Shown here: positions 27,760 to 39,921 of the stretch, piece by piece
Numbering within the stretch: position 1 is the stretch's first letter
Layout of the letters: each line of letters opens with the position of its first letter
Assembly: GCF_004214935.1 (NCBI RefSeq)
Contig: NZ_SFCC01000004.1
Span: forward strand, 248,001 to 312,000
Source: Amycolatopsis suaedae
GTDB lineage: Bacteria > Actinomycetota > Actinomycetes > Mycobacteriales > Pseudonocardiaceae
Length of the DNA stretch: 64,000 bases
Reading direction: 5' to 3'
Program-made: the position numbers and the translations under genes
Notes under the pieces: model-generated
Database searches by the model: none
The model's input: the letters and a program-made list of their open reading frames with translations, nothing else
Told to the model about the DNA's origin: nothing

Positions 27760-29651
27760 GAGAACCTCACCAACAGCAGCGCGGCGATGACGACGAACCC
27801 GCCGCCGAGCATGGACAGCGCGTAGGAGCGGACGAACCCGGTCTGCATGCGGCGCAGGCGCCCGGACCCGCCGCCCAGCGCGGCGGCGATCCCGTTGACG
27901 GCCCCGTCGACGCCCCGGTTGTCCAGGTAGACCGCGAAGCGGGCCAGCCAGACACCGGGCTTGGCGACCAGCGTCTCGTTGAGGGCGTTGCCGTACAGGT
28001 CCTTACGCGCGGCGCGGGTGATGAACGAGACGCGCTCGGGCCGCTCGACCGGGATGTCCCTGCGGAAGATCAGCCACGCCACCAGGACACCCAGCGCGGA
28101 GAGTCCGACCACGATGAACGGAACGGCCGCGTGCGGCACCACCGTGTGCTCGGCCTCCCGCAGGGCACCCAGCGACGGGGTCAGCCACTCGACCAGCGAG
28201 TCGCCGATGGCGAACAACGCACCGGCGGCGACCGAGCCGACCGCCAGGATGATCATCGGGACGGTCATCACCGGTGGCGACTCGTGCGGGTGGAACTCCC
28301 GTCCATCGCTGGACTTCAGGTCCTTCCAGCGGGCCTTGCCGAAGAACGTCATCAGCATCAGGCGGGTCATGTAGAACGCCGTCAGCGCCGCACCGAGTGC
28401 CGCGGCACCGCCGAACACCCAGCCCTTCCAGCCCTCCTGCCCGAAGGCCGCCTCGATGATGGCGTCCTTGGAGAAGTAGCCGGACAGGAACGGGAAGCCG
28501 ATCAGCGCGAGGTAGCCGAGGCCGAACGTGACGAACGTGATCGGCATCTTGCGCCACAGCCCGCCGAACTTGCGCATGTCGACCTCGTCGTTCATGCCGT
28601 GCATGACCGAACCGGCACCGAGGAACAGCCCGGCCTTGAAGAAGCCGTGCGTCAGCAGGTGCATGATGCCCAGCGCGTAGCCGAACGGCCCGAGCCCGAC
28701 GGCCAGCATCATGTAGCCGATCTGGCTGACCGTGGAGTAGGCGAGCACCTTCTTGATGTCGTCGTAGGCGCAGCCGATGATGCACCCGATCAGCAGCGTG
28801 ACCACACCGACGAGGGTGACGACCAGCCTGCCGGACTCGGTGGCGTTGAAGATCTCGTTGGCGCGGGCCACCAGGTAGACGCCCGCGGTGACCATCGTCG
28901 CGGCGTGGATGAGCGCCGACACCGGGGTCGGGCCCTCCATCGCGTCCGGAAGCCAGGCCTGCAGCGGGAACTGACCGGACTTACCGCAGGCACCCAGCAG
29001 CAGCAGGATGGCGATCGCGGTGACGACGCCGGGCGGCAGGTCTCCGATGCCTGCGAACACCTCGGCGTAGCCGGTGCTGCCGATGTACTTGAACATCAGG
29101 AAGATCGCCAGCGCCAGGCCGACGTCGCCGACCCGGTTCATCAGGAACGCCTTCTTCGCGGCGGTCGCCGCGGACGGGCGGCCCTGGTACCAGCCGATCA
29201 GCAGGTACGAGGCGAGGCCCACGCCCTCCCAGCCGAGGTACAGGGTCACGAAGCTGTTGCCCAGCACCAGGACCAGCATGGACGCGACGAACAGGTTCAG
29301 GTAGCCGAAGAACCGGCGCCTGCCGTCGTCGTCGGCCATGTAGCCGATCGAGTAGAAGTGGATCAGCATGCCGACGCCGGTGATCAGCAGGACGAACGTC
29401 ATCGACAGCGAGTCGATGCGCAGTCCGAAGTCGACCTGCAGCTCGGCGACCGGGATCCAGGAGAACAGCTTGACGTCACTGGCGGAGGCGAACGTCTCGG
29501 CGAGGAACAGCACCAGCCCGTAGACGAACGACAGCGCGACGGTGGCACAGCCGATCAGGTGCCCGATGGCGTTGAGCCGCTTACCGCCGACGAGCAGGAC
29601 CAGCGCGCCCAGCGCCGGCAGGGCGACCAGCAGCCACGATGATGCGATCAC
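27756..29651 (-). CDS. nuoL: NADH-quinone oxidoreductase subunit L
   Basis: The largest antiporter-like complex I subunit, 631 residues with about 16 helices. N-terminal signature [44 protein letters not shown] and the central [36 protein letters not shown] are conserved. The C-terminal region holds the lateral helix (about 540-600) that runs along the membrane arm, followed by the anchoring final helix ([17 protein letters not shown]). It starts with GTG at 29651, 10 bp after the nuoK stop, and overlaps nuoM. Confidence 0.95.
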   Translation of the reverse strand: MIASSWLLVALPALGALVLLVGGKRLNAIGHLIGCATVALSFVYGLVLFLAETFASASDVKLFSWIPVAELQVDFGLRIDSLSMTFVLLITGVGMLIHFYSIGYMADDDGRRRFFGYLNLFVASMLVLVLGNSFVTLYLGWEGVGLASYLLIGWYQGRPSAATAAKKAFLMNRVGDVGLALAIFLMFKYIGSTGYAEVFAGIGDLPPGVVTAIAILLLLGACGKSGQFPLQAWLPDAMEGPTPVSALIHAATMVTAGVYLVARANEIFNATESGRLVVTLVGVVTLLIGCIIGCAYDDIKKVLAYSTVSQIGYMMLAVGLGPFGYALGIMHLLTHGFFKAGLFLGAGSVMHGMNDEVDMRKFGGLWRKMPITFVTFGLGYLALIGFPFLSGYFSKDAIIEAAFGQEGWKGWVFGGAAALGAALTAFYMTRLMLMTFFGKARWKDLKSSDGREFHPHESPPVMTVPMIILAVGSVAAGALFAIGDSLVEWLTPSLGALREAEHTVVPHAAVPFIVVGLSALGVLVAWLIFRRDIPVERPERVSFITRAARKDLYGNALNETLVAKPGVWLARFAVYLDNRGVDGAVNGIAAALGGGSGRLRRMQTGFVRSYALSMLGGGFVVIAALLLVRFS

Positions 29652-29661
29652 TGACTAGTCC

Positions 29662-29961
29662 TTAGTACTTGAGCAGGTTGGTGTCGTCGACCGAGGCCGA
29701 ACGCCGGGTGCGGAAGATCGACATGATGATCGCCAGGCCGACCACGACCTCCGCGGCGGCGACCACCATCACGAAGAACGCCATCACCTGACCCTGCAGG
29801 CCGCCGTTGATCCGGGAGAACGTGACCAGCGAGAGGTTCACCGCGTTGAGCATCAGCTCGATGCACATGAACACCACGATGGCGTTGCGGCGCACCAGGA
29901 CGCCGACCGTTCCGATGGAGAACAGCAGTGCCGACAGCAGCAGGTAGTAGGTAGGAGTCAC
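29662..29961 (-). CDS. nuoK: NADH-quinone oxidoreductase subunit K
   Basis: A three-helix membrane subunit of 99 residues, the standard length. The two buried glutamates of the proton path are present: [16 protein letters not shown] (helix 2) and [19 protein letters not shown] (helix 3). It starts at GTG 29961, overlapping the nuoJ stop as GTGA. Confidence 0.95.
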   Translation of the reverse strand: MTPTYYLLLSALLFSIGTVGVLVRRNAIVVFMCIELMLNAVNLSLVTFSRINGGLQGQVMAFFVMVVAAAEVVVGLAIIMSIFRTRRSASVDDTNLLKY

Positions 29962-30812
29962 TTCTCTTCCTCCCCAGCGGGCTTCTCGGAAGCCACCAGC
30001 GCGTGCGCGTCCGGCTTCGGTTCCTCACCGGCGACCCGCTTGCGCTCGGCGGCGAACCGGGTGGCCGCCGTGGACTCGATCAGCTCGGACAGCGACTCCT
30101 GCGCAACCGAGCCGTCGGGCAGCAGCGCCGGGGTGGCGACCGAGTTGGCCGTGGCGAACACGCCGGGGCCCGGCTTGGGCGAGGGCCGTTCGTACTCGCC
30201 GCGGAAGCGGGCCTCGACGAGCTCCTTCTGCGAACGCTTGCCGCCCTTGGAATGCCGGTCGGAGAAGGCCAGCACCATCGCGCCGAGCGCGGCGGTGATC
30301 AGCAGCGCCGAGGTCAGCTCGAACGGGAACAGGTAGTCGGTGAAGATCAGCTTGCCCAGACCGCCCGCGCTGCCGCCCGCCGGAGTGTTCGGGTCCAGCT
30401 GCGGTGCCGGGGTGACGTCGGTCAGCGCCCGGGTCAGCGCGCCGGCGAACAGGCCGGCCATGCCGAGTCCGAGCAGCGCGGCCGCGAGCCGCTGGCCACG
30501 CAGCACCTCGACCACCGAGTCGGAACTGTCCCTGCCGACCAGCATCAGCACGAACAGGAACAGCATCATGATCGCGCCGGTGTAGACGATGATCTGCGTG
30601 AAGCCGAGGAACGGCGCCTGCTGGACCATGTAGAGCACACCGAGCGAGAGCATGGTCATCACCAGCCACAGCGCCGAGTGCACGGCGTTGCGGGCGAAGA
30701 TCATGCCGAGCGCACCGGCCACGGCGAGCGGGCCGAGCACCCAGAACGCGATCGTCTCGCCCGTGGAGACGGCTGCCTCCGCGGGTGCCTGCGCGAGAAC
30801 GGCGCCGATCAT
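29958..30812 (-). CDS. nuoJ: NADH-quinone oxidoreductase subunit J with long C-terminal tail
   Basis: A membrane subunit of complex I with five helices in residues about 15-195 ([53 protein letters not shown] with the pi-bulge helix, and [16 protein letters not shown]). At 284 residues it is about 100 longer than E. coli NuoJ. The extra part (about 200-284) is a hydrophilic, charged cytoplasmic tail with Lys/Glu-rich ends ([19 protein letters not shown]). Such tails occur in other actinobacteria; the function is not known to me. Overlaps nuoI and nuoK by 4 bp each. Confidence 0.94.
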   Translation of the reverse strand: MIGAVLAQAPAEAAVSTGETIAFWVLGPLAVAGALGMIFARNAVHSALWLVMTMLSLGVLYMVQQAPFLGFTQIIVYTGAIMMLFLFVLMLVGRDSSDSVVEVLRGQRLAAALLGLGMAGLFAGALTRALTDVTPAPQLDPNTPAGGSAGGLGKLIFTDYLFPFELTSALLITAALGAMVLAFSDRHSKGGKRSQKELVEARFRGEYERPSPKPGPGVFATANSVATPALLPDGSVAQESLSELIESTAATRFAAERKRVAGEEPKPDAHALVASEKPAGEEEK

Positions 30813-31375
30813 TGCATTGCCTTCTCTTCCGACGTCTCGACGGTTTCCCCGGACGGGACACCGCGGCCGGCCGCCAGCTCGGGGCCGTTGACGTAGTAGT
30901 CCTGCTCGTTGTCACCGAGGCGCATCGGGTGCGGCGGCTGCTCCATCCCCGGCAGCAGCGGGGCGAGCAGGTCCTCCTTGGTGTAGATCAACCGCTGCCG
31001 GTCGTCGTCGGCCAGCTCGTAGAAGTTGATCATCGTCAGCGACCGGGTCGGGCAGGCCTCGACACACAACCCGCATCCGATGCAGCGCAGGTAGTTGATC
31101 TGGTAGTCCTTGCCGTACCGCTCACCGGGCGAGTACCGCTCCTCCTCGGTGTTGTCCCCGCCCTCGACGAAGATCGCGTCGGCCGGGCAGGCCCAGGCGC
31201 ACAGCTCGCAGCCGACGCACTTCTCCAGCCCGTCCGGGTGCCGGTTGAGCTGGTGCCGCCCGTGGTAGCGGGGCGCCGCGGGGGCGCCTGCCTCCGGGTA
31301 CTCCTCGGTGGCCACCTTCTTGAACATCATTCCGAAGGTGACGCCGAAGCCCTTGATGGGATCAAAGATCCCCAT
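30809..31375 (-). CDS. nuoI: NADH-quinone oxidoreductase subunit I
   Basis: A peripheral iron-sulfur subunit of 188 residues that carries clusters N6a and N6b, the last steps before quinone. Two complete ferredoxin motifs are seen: [16 protein letters not shown] and [17 protein letters not shown] chose the ATG at 31375 ([15 protein letters not shown]) with GGGAGGG just upstream, not the ORF extension from 31429, whose residues are unlike NuoI. This start overlaps the end of nuoH by 14 bp. Confidence 0.95.
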   Translation of the reverse strand: MGIFDPIKGFGVTFGMMFKKVATEEYPEAGAPAAPRYHGRHQLNRHPDGLEKCVGCELCAWACPADAIFVEGGDNTEEERYSPGERYGKDYQINYLRCIGCGLCVEACPTRSLTMINFYELADDDRQRLIYTKEDLLAPLLPGMEQPPHPMRLGDNEQDYYVNGPELAAGRGVPSGETVETSEEKAMQ

Positions 31376-32702
31376 CGGAGCCCTCCCTTCCAGCCGGAGC
31401 CGAGGGTTGCAGTTGCTTCTTCGCCGCACGCTGCTTGGCCCGCAGGGCCTTCTGCCGCGGCGTGGTCTCCGGGACCTTGAGGTCCAGTGGCGGCAGCGGG
31501 TAGTCGCTGCCGGTGACCGGGACGGCGTCGGTGTCCGGCTCCTGCTTCGCCGGGATGGCGAAGGCGATGGCGACGATCAACGCCAGCCCGAGCAGGCCGA
31601 TGATCACCATGGTGCCCGCCGAGACGTCCTCCGCCTGCCGCAGCGCGCGGACGGTCGAGATGACCACGATCCACAGCAGGTTCAGCGGGACCAGGACCTT
31701 CCAGCCCAGCCGCATGAACTGGTCGTAGCGGAACCGGGGCAGCGTGCCGCGCAGCCAGATGAAGAAGAACAGCAGCGCGAACACCTTGGCAAAGAACCAC
31801 AGGACCGGGAACCAGCCCTGGTTCAGCACGTGGTCGGTACCGACGAACGGGAACAGCCAGCCGCCGAGGAACAACGTCGTGGCGAACGCCGAGACGATCA
31901 CCATGTTCACGTACTCGGCGAGGAAGAACATGGCGAACTTCATCGAGCTGTACTCGGTGTGGAAGCCACCGACCAGCTCCGACTCGGCCTCGGGAAGGTC
32001 GAACGGGGCCCGGTTGGTCTCGCCGACCATCGAGATCACGTAGATGACGAAGCTCGGCAGCAGCGTGATGAAGTACCAGAGGTTGTTCGACTGCGCCTCG
32101 ACGATCCCAGCCGTCGACATCGTCTGCGCGTAGAGAATGACGCCGACGATCGACAGGCCCATGGCGATCTCGTAGGAAATCACCTGCGCGGCCGAGCGAA
32201 GCCCGCCCAGCAGCGGGTACGGCGAGCCGGACGACCAGCCGGCCAGCACGATGCCGTAGACGCCGATCGACGAGCAGGCCAGCACCACCAGCACGCCGAC
32301 CGGCAGGTCGACCAGCTGCAGCAGTGTCCGCTCACCGAAGATCGACACCTCGGGGCCGAACGGGATGGCCGACAGGCCGACCAGCGCGGGCACGGCCGCG
32401 ATCACCGGCGCGAGGAAGTACACCTTGCGGTCGGCGGTGTCCGGGATGACCTGTTCCTTGAACGGCAGCTTGAGCGCGTCCGCGAGGGACTGCAGGTAAC
32501 CGCCGGGGCCGACCCGGTTGGGGCCGGGCCGGTTCTGCATGCGGCCGACCGCCTTGCGCTCCCAGACGATCAGGAAGATCGTCAGGATCGGCCCGATCAG
32601 CAGGATCACGACCGCCTTGAGCGCGATCAGCCACAGCGGGTCGTCGGCCAGGATCTGCGCCCTGGTCAGCTGATCCGGTGCCTGCGCCAGCAACGTCGTC
32701 AC
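31362..32702 (-). CDS. nuoH: NADH-quinone oxidoreductase subunit H
   Basis: A membrane subunit of 446 residues forming much of the quinone chamber entry. Conserved segments are [32 protein letters not shown], the acidic-residue loop [35 protein letters not shown] and [25 protein letters not shown]. The last 60 residues form a Lys/Arg-rich cytoplasmic tail ([19 protein letters not shown]), an actinobacterial extension. GTG start at 32702 overlaps the nuoG stop as GTGA. Confidence 0.95.
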   Translation of the reverse strand: MTTLLAQAPDQLTRAQILADDPLWLIALKAVVILLIGPILTIFLIVWERKAVGRMQNRPGPNRVGPGGYLQSLADALKLPFKEQVIPDTADRKVYFLAPVIAAVPALVGLSAIPFGPEVSIFGERTLLQLVDLPVGVLVVLACSSIGVYGIVLAGWSSGSPYPLLGGLRSAAQVISYEIAMGLSIVGVILYAQTMSTAGIVEAQSNNLWYFITLLPSFVIYVISMVGETNRAPFDLPEAESELVGGFHTEYSSMKFAMFFLAEYVNMVIVSAFATTLFLGGWLFPFVGTDHVLNQGWFPVLWFFAKVFALLFFFIWLRGTLPRFRYDQFMRLGWKVLVPLNLLWIVVISTVRALRQAEDVSAGTMVIIGLLGLALIVAIAFAIPAKQEPDTDAVPVTGSDYPLPPLDLKVPETTPRQKALRAKQRAAKKQLQPSAPAGREGSDGDL

Positions 32703-35167
32703 CGGTCACCTCCGCGGATGTCCACGAGCGAGCCGTGCCCGGCGCCGAGCGTGGCCCGTACGGCTGAGCCGTCCGAATTGCCGGGCAGCCAGACCACCCC
32801 GTCGGGCAGGTCGGCGACCTCGACCGGCAGCGTGATCTCACCCCGGGCCGTGGCGACGGTGACCGTCTCCCTGCCCGCGGCGGTGGCTTCCGACAGCCGG
32901 GCCACCACCGGACGGCGGGTGCCTGCCAGGTGCGGCTCGTCGTCCTGCAGCGAGCCGTTGTCCAGCAGCTGCCGCCAGGTGGCCAGCAGCGCCTGGCCCT
33001 CGCCGGGCTGGGGCCGCTCGCCCGCGGCGACCGGGGTCAGCGTGGCCGGCTTCGTCTTGCCGGGCAGCTTCGCCAGGTCGGCGGCCGCGGCGGCGGGCGT
33101 CTGGGTGAACAGGTCGGCGTCCATCTCGACGGCCAGGGTGTCCAGCACCCGGCAGTCGGACAGGGCGCCGGTGCCCTCCAGGGTGATGTCGAACTTCCGG
33201 TGCCTGCCCTCCCAGTTGAGGTAGGAACCGGCCTTCTCGGCGTCCGGCGCGATCGGCAGCACCACGTCGGCGACCGCGGTCACCGCGCTTTCCCGCAGCT
33301 CCAGGCTGACCACGAACTTGACCCGCTCCAGCGCCTTCGCGGCCAGCGCCGGGTCGGGCAGGTCGTTCGGGTCGACCCCGCCGATCAGCAGGCCGTCCAG
33401 GTCGCTGGCGGCAGCGGCGGTGAGGATGCCGGTCAGGTCGCGGCCGGGCTGCTCGGGCAGCGAGTCGACGCCCCACACGGCGGCGGCCTCGGCCCGGTCG
33501 GCGGCGTCGGCGACCAGCCGGCCGCCGGGCAGCAGGGTCGGCAGCGCGCCGACCTCGACGGCACCGCGCTCGCCCGCCCGGCGCGGAATCCAGGCGATCC
33601 TGGCGCCGGTGCGCTCGGACAGCCGGTGCAGCGCGGAGAACAGGCCGGGGATCTCGGCGGCCCGCTCGCCGACCAGGACGACCGCGCCCTCGGCGGACAG
33701 CGCCTGGTCCAGGTCGGGTGCGTGCTCGGCGATGGCGTCGACGGCCGCCGTCTCCGCGCCGGGCGCGCAGGCCAGCAGCTCGCCGAACGTCTTGCGCACG
33801 GCCGGGGTGGTCCACTGCCCGATGTGGACGACCTTGGTCTTCTTGGTGCGGGCCGCCTTGCGCAGCCGCAGGAAGACGACCGGCGCCTCCTCCTCCGGCT
33901 CGAACGCCACGCAGAGCACGGTCGGCGCGTTCTCGATGGCGCTGAACGTGACCCCGTTCTCCGGCGTGGTGCCGACGACGTGCGCGGTCAGGAAATCGAG
34001 TTCCTCGGCGGAGTGGGCCCGCGCGCGGTAGTCGATGTCGTTGGTACGCAACGCGATCCGCGCGAACTTGGAGTACGCGTGGGCGTCCTCGACGGTCAGC
34101 CTGCCGCCGGGCAGGACCGCCACTCCCCTGCCGTCGCGGGCCTTGGCCAGGCCTTCGGCGGCCACCCGCAGCGCCTCGGTCCAGGACGCGTCCACCAGCT
34201 CACCGGTGCGGGCGTCGCGGATCTTCGGGCGGCGGATGCGGTCGGCGGCGGTGGCGTAGCGGAACGCGAACCGGCCGCGGTCGCAGATCCACTCCTCGTT
34301 GACCTCGGGGTCGTCACCGGCGAGCTTGCGCATCACCTTGCCGCGGCGGAAGTCGGTGCGCTCCGCGCAGCCGGACGAGCAGTGCTCGCAGACGCTCGGC
34401 GTGGACACCAGGTCGAACGGCCGGGACCGGAACCGGTACGCCGCGCTGGTCAGCGCGCCGACCGGGCAGATCTGGATGGTGTTGCCGGAGAAGTAGCTCT
34501 GGAACGGCTGGCCGCTGGTGTTACGGGAGGCCATGTCCAGCACGTCGGCGGTCTCCGCGGTGCCGATCTGCTGGTGCGCGCCGCGTTCCAGCAGTTCGAT
34601 GAACGGGTCGCCGGCGATCTGCGCGGAGAACCGGGTGCACCGCTGACAGAGCACGCAGCGCTCCCGGTCCAGCAGCACCTGGCTGGAGATCGGCAGCGGC
34701 TTGGGGAACGTGCGCTTGGTGTCGCGGAAGCGGGAGTCGGCCCGGCCGTGTGCCAGCGCCTGGTTCTGCAACGGGCACTCGCCGCCCTTGTCGCAGATCG
34801 GGCAGTCCAGCGGGTGGTTGATGAGCAGCAGCTCCATTACGCCCTGCTGGGCCTTGTCGGCGACCGGCGAGGTGAGCTGGGTCTTGACCACCATGCCGTC
34901 GGCGACGGTCATCGTGCAGGAGGCCTGCGGCTTCGGCATCGGCCGGCCGCCCATCTCCACCTCGACCAGGCACTGGCGGCAGGCGCCCGCCGGGTCGAGC
35001 AGCGGGTGGTCGCAGAACCGGGGGATCACCGTGCCGAGCCGCTCGGCGGTGCGGATCAGCAGCTCCCCCTTGGGCGCGATGACCTCCTCGCCGTCGATGA
35101 CCAGCTTGACGTGGCCTTCGGGCACCGGCGTCTCGTCGGTCTTCGGTTCTTCGGGTGCCATCGTCAT
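32699..35167 (-). CDS. nuoG: NADH-quinone oxidoreductase subunit G
   Basis: The large iron-sulfur subunit, 822 residues. In order: [2Fe-2S] N1b ligands [15 protein letters not shown], the [13 protein letters not shown] region with histidine/cysteine ligands, [10 protein letters not shown] with ICPVGAL (N4/N5), then a molybdopterin-oxidoreductase-like body. CEHCSSGC followed about 30 residues later by WICDRG supplies the ligands of the extra N7 cluster found in E. coli and Thermus but lost in mitochondria. The molybdenum-binding site itself is degenerate, as usual. Start ATG 35167 overlaps the nuoF stop. Confidence 0.95.
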   Translation of the reverse strand: MTMAPEEPKTDETPVPEGHVKLVIDGEEVIAPKGELLIRTAERLGTVIPRFCDHPLLDPAGACRQCLVEVEMGGRPMPKPQASCTMTVADGMVVKTQLTSPVADKAQQGVMELLLINHPLDCPICDKGGECPLQNQALAHGRADSRFRDTKRTFPKPLPISSQVLLDRERCVLCQRCTRFSAQIAGDPFIELLERGAHQQIGTAETADVLDMASRNTSGQPFQSYFSGNTIQICPVGALTSAAYRFRSRPFDLVSTPSVCEHCSSGCAERTDFRRGKVMRKLAGDDPEVNEEWICDRGRFAFRYATAADRIRRPKIRDARTGELVDASWTEALRVAAEGLAKARDGRGVAVLPGGRLTVEDAHAYSKFARIALRTNDIDYRARAHSAEELDFLTAHVVGTTPENGVTFSAIENAPTVLCVAFEPEEEAPVVFLRLRKAARTKKTKVVHIGQWTTPAVRKTFGELLACAPGAETAAVDAIAEHAPDLDQALSAEGAVVLVGERAAEIPGLFSALHRLSERTGARIAWIPRRAGERGAVEVGALPTLLPGGRLVADAADRAEAAAVWGVDSLPEQPGRDLTGILTAAAASDLDGLLIGGVDPNDLPDPALAAKALERVKFVVSLELRESAVTAVADVVLPIAPDAEKAGSYLNWEGRHRKFDITLEGTGALSDCRVLDTLAVEMDADLFTQTPAAAAADLAKLPGKTKPATLTPVAAGERPQPGEGQALLATWRQLLDNGSLQDDEPHLAGTRRPVVARLSEATAAGRETVTVATARGEITLPVEVADLPDGVVWLPGNSDGSAVRATLGAGHGSLVDIRGGDR

Positions 35168-36456
35168 GATGCGGCTCCAGCGAGGGCGGGCTGTTCGGCC
35201 CTGTTCTTGTCACACAACGCCAGGAACTCGTCCCGGAAGTACTTGATGCCGCTGGTGATCGGGCTGACCGCGCCGTCACCGAGTGCGCAGAACGAGCGGC
35301 CGAGGATGTTGTCGCAGACGTCGAGCAGGGTGTCGATGTCCTCCTCGGTACCCCTGCCGTCGACCATGCGCTCCAGCACCTGGGCCAGCCAGTAGGTGCC
35401 CTCCCGGCAGGGAGTGCACTTGCCGCAGGACTCGTGCTCGTAGAACTGCGTCCACTTCATCACGGCCCACGGCACCGACACGGTCTCGTTGAACACCATC
35501 ACCGCGGTCGTGCCCAGCATCGAGCCGGCCTCGGCGGCGCCCTCGAAGTCCAGCGGGGTGTCCAGGTGCTCGGCGGTGAACATCGGGGTCGACGAACCGC
35601 CGGGCGTCCAGAACTTCAGCGGGATGCCGTCCTTCATGCCGCCCGCCATGTCCAGCAGCTGGCGCAGGGTCGTCCCGAGTGGACACTCGTACTGGCCGGG
35701 GTTCTCGACGTGGCCGGAGATCGAGTAGATCTTCGGGCCGGGCGACTTCTCCGAGCCCATCTCGCGGAACCAGTCGGCACCGGCGTTGACGATGTAGGGG
35801 ACGCTGGCGATGGTCTCGACGTTGTTCACCGTGGTCGGCGCGGCGTAGAGACCGGCGGCGGCGGGGAACGGCGGCTTGAGCCGCGGCTGGCCGCGGCGGC
35901 CCTCCAGCGAGTCGAGCAGCGCGGTCTCCTCGCCGCAGATGTAGGCGCCGGCGCCCGCGTGCACCGTGATGTCCAGGTCGAAGCCGGACCCGAGGATGTC
36001 CTTGCCGAGGTAACCGGCCTGGTAGGCCTCCCGCACCGCGGCGTTGAGCCTGCGGATGCAGTGCAGGGCCTCGCCGCGGACGTAGATGAAGCAGTGGTGC
36101 GACCGCATGGCGTACGAGGCGATGATGCAGCCCTCGATCAGCGAGTGCGGGTCGGCCATCATCAGCGGGATGTCCTTGCAGGTACCCGGTTCGCCCTCGT
36201 CGGCGTTGATCACCAGGTAGTGCGGCTTGTCCTCGTTTTGCGGCATGAACGACCACTTGACGCCGGCCGGGAAGCCCGCGCCACCGCGGCCCCGCAGGCC
36301 GGATGCCTTGACCAGGTTCACCAGCTGCTCGGGCGTTCCGGCCAGCGCCTTGCGGACGGCCGTGTAGCCCTCCAGCTGCTCGTAGGTCGAGAGCCGCCAG
36401 GACTCGGGCGACAGCCAGCGCTTGGTGAGAACCGGGGTAATCGGATCTGCGGTCAC
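35164..36456 (-). CDS. nuoF: NADH-quinone oxidoreductase subunit F
   Basis: The NADH- and FMN-binding subunit, 430 residues, where electrons enter complex I. The FMN loop [17 protein letters not shown], the NADH-site stretch [16 protein letters not shown] and [19 protein letters not shown] are intact. [12 protein letters not shown] plus a later cysteine ([14 protein letters not shown]) ligate cluster N3. I chose GTG at 36456, which overlaps the nuoE stop as GTGA; upstream in-frame sequence is not NuoF-like. Confidence 0.96.
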   Translation of the reverse strand: MTADPITPVLTKRWLSPESWRLSTYEQLEGYTAVRKALAGTPEQLVNLVKASGLRGRGGAGFPAGVKWSFMPQNEDKPHYLVINADEGEPGTCKDIPLMMADPHSLIEGCIIASYAMRSHHCFIYVRGEALHCIRRLNAAVREAYQAGYLGKDILGSGFDLDITVHAGAGAYICGEETALLDSLEGRRGQPRLKPPFPAAAGLYAAPTTVNNVETIASVPYIVNAGADWFREMGSEKSPGPKIYSISGHVENPGQYECPLGTTLRQLLDMAGGMKDGIPLKFWTPGGSSTPMFTAEHLDTPLDFEGAAEAGSMLGTTAVMVFNETVSVPWAVMKWTQFYEHESCGKCTPCREGTYWLAQVLERMVDGRGTEEDIDTLLDVCDNILGRSFCALGDGAVSPITSGIKYFRDEFLALCDKNRAEQPALAGAAS

Positions 36457-37307
36457 TTCTGCACCTCCGGCAGCGGCACGTCCTTCATCACCGGCGCGCT
36501 CCAGCCGCGCTCCTGCGCGAGCTGCGCGCCGCGCAGCGTCTCGACGGCCTGCGACGGCCCGTCGACCTCGGCGCGGTAGGTGGCCTCGTCCTCCGGGAAG
36601 AACCCGGCGAGCTGCAGCTCGGCGCCCTTGAAGTCGCTCAGCGGGGCACCCCGCGTCGGCGCGGGCTTCTCCCCGCGCCGCAACGCGTCGACCAGCTCGA
36701 CCGCGCTGTCGGTCGTCTGGTTGTCGTAGTACTCGTAGTTGACCTGCAGCACCGGCGCGAGGTCGCAGGCCGCCAGGCACTCGGCGTGCTCCAGCGTGAT
36801 CGAGCCGGGGGTGCCCGGCTCACCGGCGGTCTCCTCGTGCCCGAGCGGCGTACCGTCGGCGCCGAGGTGGTCCTGCAGCCGCTTGTAGATGGCGTCCCCG
36901 CCGACGGCGGCACACAGCGTGTTGGTGCACACGCTGACCAGGTGCTCGCCACACGGCTTGCGCTTGTACATCGTGTAGAACGTGGCGACCGCGCTGACCT
37001 CGGCGTCGGACAGGTCCAGCTGCCTGGCGCAGAAGGCGATGCCCTCCTGGCTGACGTAACCCTGCACCGACTGCACCAGGTGCAGCATCGGCAGCAGTGC
37101 CGAGCGGCTGAACGGGTACCGGGCGATGATCTCCTGTGCCTTCGCCTCGATGTCCGCGCCGAACGGGTTCTCCAGCACCGCGGTGTCCAGAATGGACTCC
37201 GACCCGGGCGGGGCGACGGCCTTGACGTCGACGTCCGCGCCCGCCGCGGCGTGGGTCTGCTCGGCCGGGTGGATGCCCGGCTCGGGGGTCTGGGTCGGTT
37301 CGGTCAT
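36453..37307 (-). CDS. nuoE: NADH-quinone oxidoreductase subunit E, extended form
   Basis: A thioredoxin-like [2Fe-2S] subunit (cluster N1a) of 284 residues. Ligands are the cysteines of VCTNTLC and [10 protein letters not shown]. The helical N-terminal domain is present ([26 protein letters not shown]). Compared with E. coli NuoE (about 166 residues) it has an N-terminal extension of about 50 residues and a C-terminal one of about 60 ([30 protein letters not shown]). ATG 37307 overlaps the nuoD stop by 4 bp. Confidence 0.94.
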   Translation of the reverse strand: MTEPTQTPEPGIHPAEQTHAAAGADVDVKAVAPPGSESILDTAVLENPFGADIEAKAQEIIARYPFSRSALLPMLHLVQSVQGYVSQEGIAFCARQLDLSDAEVSAVATFYTMYKRKPCGEHLVSVCTNTLCAAVGGDAIYKRLQDHLGADGTPLGHEETAGEPGTPGSITLEHAECLAACDLAPVLQVNYEYYDNQTTDSAVELVDALRRGEKPAPTRGAPLSDFKGAELQLAGFFPEDEATYRAEVDGPSQAVETLRGAQLAQERGWSAPVMKDVPLPEVQK

Positions 37308-38614
37308 CGGTCCACTCCCCCCATGACGGGGTCGATCGAGGCGACGGCGGCGATCACGTCGGCGACCAGGCCGCCCTCGGACATCGCGGGCATCGACTGC
37401 AGGTTCACGAAGCTCGGTTCCCTGACGTGCACACGCATCGGCCGGGTGCCGCCGTCGGAGACGAGGTGGTAGCCCAACTCGCCGCGGGGCGACTCGACGG
37501 GCACGTACACCTGGCCCGGCGGGACGTGGAAGCCCTCGGTGACCAGCTTGAAGTGGTGGATCAGCGACTCCATCGACTGACCCATGATCTTGCGGACGTG
37601 CTCCAGCGAGTTGCCCATGCCGTCGCTGGAGATCGACAGCTGCGCGGGCCAGGCGATCTTCTTGTCCTCGACCATCACCGGGCCGGGTTCGAGCTTCTTC
37701 AGCACCTGCTTGATGATCCGCAGGCTCTGGTGCATCTCCTCGACGCGGATCAGGTAGCGGGCCCAGCAGTCCGCCTCGGTGGAGGTCGGGATGTCGAAGG
37801 TGAACTCGTCGTAGGCCGAGTACGGCTCGGTCTTGCGCAGGTCCCACGGCAGACCGGCCGAGCGCAGCACCGGGCCGGTGACGCCGAGCGCGAGGCAGGC
37901 GTCCACCGGCAGGTAGCCGACGCCCTTGAGGCGGTTGCGCCAGATCGGCTGGCCGGTGAAGAGCTTGTCGTAGAGCGGGAGCCGCTCCTCCATCACCTTG
38001 ACGAAGGCCGAGACGACCTCGTCGTAGTCGTCGGGCAGGTCCTGCGCGACACCGCCGGGCCGGATGAACGCGTGGTTCATCCGCAGGCCGGTGAGGTGCT
38101 CCAGCAGGTGCAGGACTTCCTCGCGCTCGCGGAAGCCGAGCGTCATCGCGGTGGTGGCGCCCAGCTCCATGCCGCCGGTGGCGATGTAGACCAGGTGCGA
38201 GCCGATGCGGTTGATCTCCAGCAGCAGCACCCGGATCAGCTGCGCCCGCCGGGGCGCCTCGATACCCAGCAGCTTCTCCACCGCGAGGCAGTAGCCCATC
38301 TCGTTGGACAGCGGCGCCAGGTAGTCCATGCGCGTCACGAACGTGACGCCCTGGGTCCAGGTGCGGTACTCGCAGTTCTTCTCGATACCGGTGTGCAGGT
38401 AGCCGATGACCGAGCGGAGCTGGGTGACGGTCTCACCCTCCATCTCCAGCACCAGCCGCAGCACGCCGTGCGTCGACGGGTGCTGCGGGCCCATGTTGAT
38501 GACCATGCGGTCGTCGTGCTGGGCGTCGGCGAGCACGTCGTCCCAGTCCCCGCCGGACACGGTGTAGACCGGGCCCTCGGTGGTCTGCCTTGACTCCGCG
38601 TATTCGGTGCTCAC
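37304..38614 (-). CDS. nuoD: NADH-quinone oxidoreductase subunit D
   Basis: A quinone-site subunit of 436 residues descended from [NiFe] hydrogenase large subunits. Conserved signatures are [24 protein letters not shown] (the HPSTHG loop histidines near quinone), [30 protein letters not shown] and [27 protein letters not shown]. The nickel-site cysteines of the ancestor are absent, as expected. I chose GTG 38614, overlapping the nuoC stop as GTGA. Confidence 0.96.
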   Translation of the reverse strand: MSTEYAESRQTTEGPVYTVSGGDWDDVLADAQHDDRMVINMGPQHPSTHGVLRLVLEMEGETVTQLRSVIGYLHTGIEKNCEYRTWTQGVTFVTRMDYLAPLSNEMGYCLAVEKLLGIEAPRRAQLIRVLLLEINRIGSHLVYIATGGMELGATTAMTLGFREREEVLHLLEHLTGLRMNHAFIRPGGVAQDLPDDYDEVVSAFVKVMEERLPLYDKLFTGQPIWRNRLKGVGYLPVDACLALGVTGPVLRSAGLPWDLRKTEPYSAYDEFTFDIPTSTEADCWARYLIRVEEMHQSLRIIKQVLKKLEPGPVMVEDKKIAWPAQLSISSDGMGNSLEHVRKIMGQSMESLIHHFKLVTEGFHVPPGQVYVPVESPRGELGYHLVSDGGTRPMRVHVREPSFVNLQSMPAMSEGGLVADVIAAVASIDPVMGGVDR

Positions 38615-39363
38615 GAGTACGACCTCCGCTGATCGGGCGGCGGGATCTCCGCCCCCTTGTACTCCACCGGGATCCCGCCGAGCGGGTAGTCCTTGCGCTG
38701 GGGGTGGCCGTCCCAGTCGTCCGGCATCAGGATCCGGGTCAGCGCCGGGTGACCGTCGTAGATGATGCCGAACATGTCGTAGGCCTCCCGCTCCTGCCAG
38801 TCGGCGGTCGGGTAGATCTCCACCAGCGACGGCACGTGCGGGTCGTCGATGTCCAGCGCCACCTCGAGGCGGATCCGCCTGCGGAACGTCATCGACGTCA
38901 GGTGGTAGACCGAGTGCAGCCGCTGCGGCACGTCCGGGCCGTAGTCCACACCGGACACCGAGCTGCACAGCTCGAACCGCAGGCCGCCGTCGTTGCGCAG
39001 CGTGCGGCAGATCTCCAGCAGGTGCGCGCGGTCGACGTAGAAGGTGATCTCGCCGCGGTCGACGGTCACCTGCTGGATGGCCTCGGCGGGGATGCCGTTG
39101 TCCGCCAGCGCGGCGTAGAACTCGTCGGCGAACGCGTCGAACCAGCCGCCGTAGGGCCGTTCCGCGGGAGCGGGGGTGTAGGCGGGCAGCCGCAGACCGC
39201 CGTAGCCGGAGGTGTCACCGGTGCCGCTGACACCGAACATGCCCTTGCGCTCGCGGCCGGCGACGACCGGCTCGGCGGGGCGGGCACCCCGCGGCTCCAG
39301 TCCGGTGTCGGGTCGCTGCGCGCTGGACTGCTCGCCGCCGGTTACAGGCTTTTCTTCAGGCAC
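38611..39363 (-). CDS. nuoC: NADH-quinone oxidoreductase subunit C
   Basis: A peripheral 30-kDa-type subunit of 250 residues. The conserved block is [52 protein letters not shown]. The first 60 residues are a disordered leader with Pro and Gly, common in actinobacterial NuoC. It starts at GTG 39363, 6 bp after the nuoB stop, and overlaps nuoD by 4 bp. Confidence 0.95.
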   Translation of the reverse strand: MPEEKPVTGGEQSSAQRPDTGLEPRGARPAEPVVAGRERKGMFGVSGTGDTSGYGGLRLPAYTPAPAERPYGGWFDAFADEFYAALADNGIPAEAIQQVTVDRGEITFYVDRAHLLEICRTLRNDGGLRFELCSSVSGVDYGPDVPQRLHSVYHLTSMTFRRRIRLEVALDIDDPHVPSLVEIYPTADWQEREAYDMFGIIYDGHPALTRILMPDDWDGHPQRKDYPLGGIPVEYKGAEIPPPDQRRSYS

Positions 39364-39369
39364 TCTCGA

Positions 39370-39918
39370 TCACTTCTTCGCGTACTTGATCGACGACGGG
39401 ATGATCTCGGTGCGAGCGCCGCTGGCCGCGCGGATGGCGGCGCGGCGGGCGTTGATCGGCTCGTCCTGGATCTTGGCGTGCAGCTTGAGGATCGCGTCGA
39501 GCAGCATCTCCGGCCGCGGCGGGCAGCCGGGCAGGTACATGTCCACCGGGACGATGTGGTCGACGCCCTGCACGACGGCGTAGTTGTTGAACATCCCGCC
39601 GGAGGAGGCGCAGACACCCATCGCCAGCACCCAGCGCGGCTCGGCCATCTGGTCGTAGATCTGCCGCAGCACCGGCGCCATCTTCTGGGTCACCCGGCCT
39701 GCGACGATCATCAGGTCCGCCTGGCGCGGCGTGGCGCTGAAGCGCTCCATGCCGAACCGCGCGATGTCGTAGCGGGAACCGCCGACGGTCATCATCTCGA
39801 TGGCGCAGCAGGCCAGGCCGAACGTGGCGGGCCACAGCGAGTTCTTACGGGCCCAGTTGACCAGGCCTTCGAGGCTGGCCAGCAGGATTCCGTTGGGGAG
39901 TTTCTCTTCCAGACCCAT
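39370..39918 (-). CDS. nuoB: NADH-quinone oxidoreductase subunit B
   Basis: An iron-sulfur subunit of 182 residues that holds cluster N2, the electron donor to quinone. The N2 ligands are visible: the tandem cysteines of [10 protein letters not shown], the cysteine of [10 protein letters not shown] and that of LPGCPPRPE. The arginine-rich strand [27 protein letters not shown] is intact. The ATG lies 3 bp after the nuoA stop. Confidence 0.96.
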   Translation of the reverse strand: MGLEEKLPNGILLASLEGLVNWARKNSLWPATFGLACCAIEMMTVGGSRYDIARFGMERFSATPRQADLMIVAGRVTQKMAPVLRQIYDQMAEPRWVLAMGVCASSGGMFNNYAVVQGVDHIVPVDMYLPGCPPRPEMLLDAILKLHAKIQDEPINARRAAIRAASGARTEIIPSSIKYAKK

Positions 39919-39921
39919 GAT

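Noticed and set aside
26161-27825. Long plus-strand ORF of 554 codons opposite nuoM (also 28131-29642 and 32930-35395)
   Set aside because: These are high-GC antisense shadows: extreme Arg/Gln/His/Glu composition, no domain, and fully overlapping certain nuo genes.
32699-35167. NuoG as a true molybdenum oxidoreductase
   Set aside because: The fold is shared, but the complete 14-gene nuo order and the N-terminal complex I cluster motifs identify it as NuoG.
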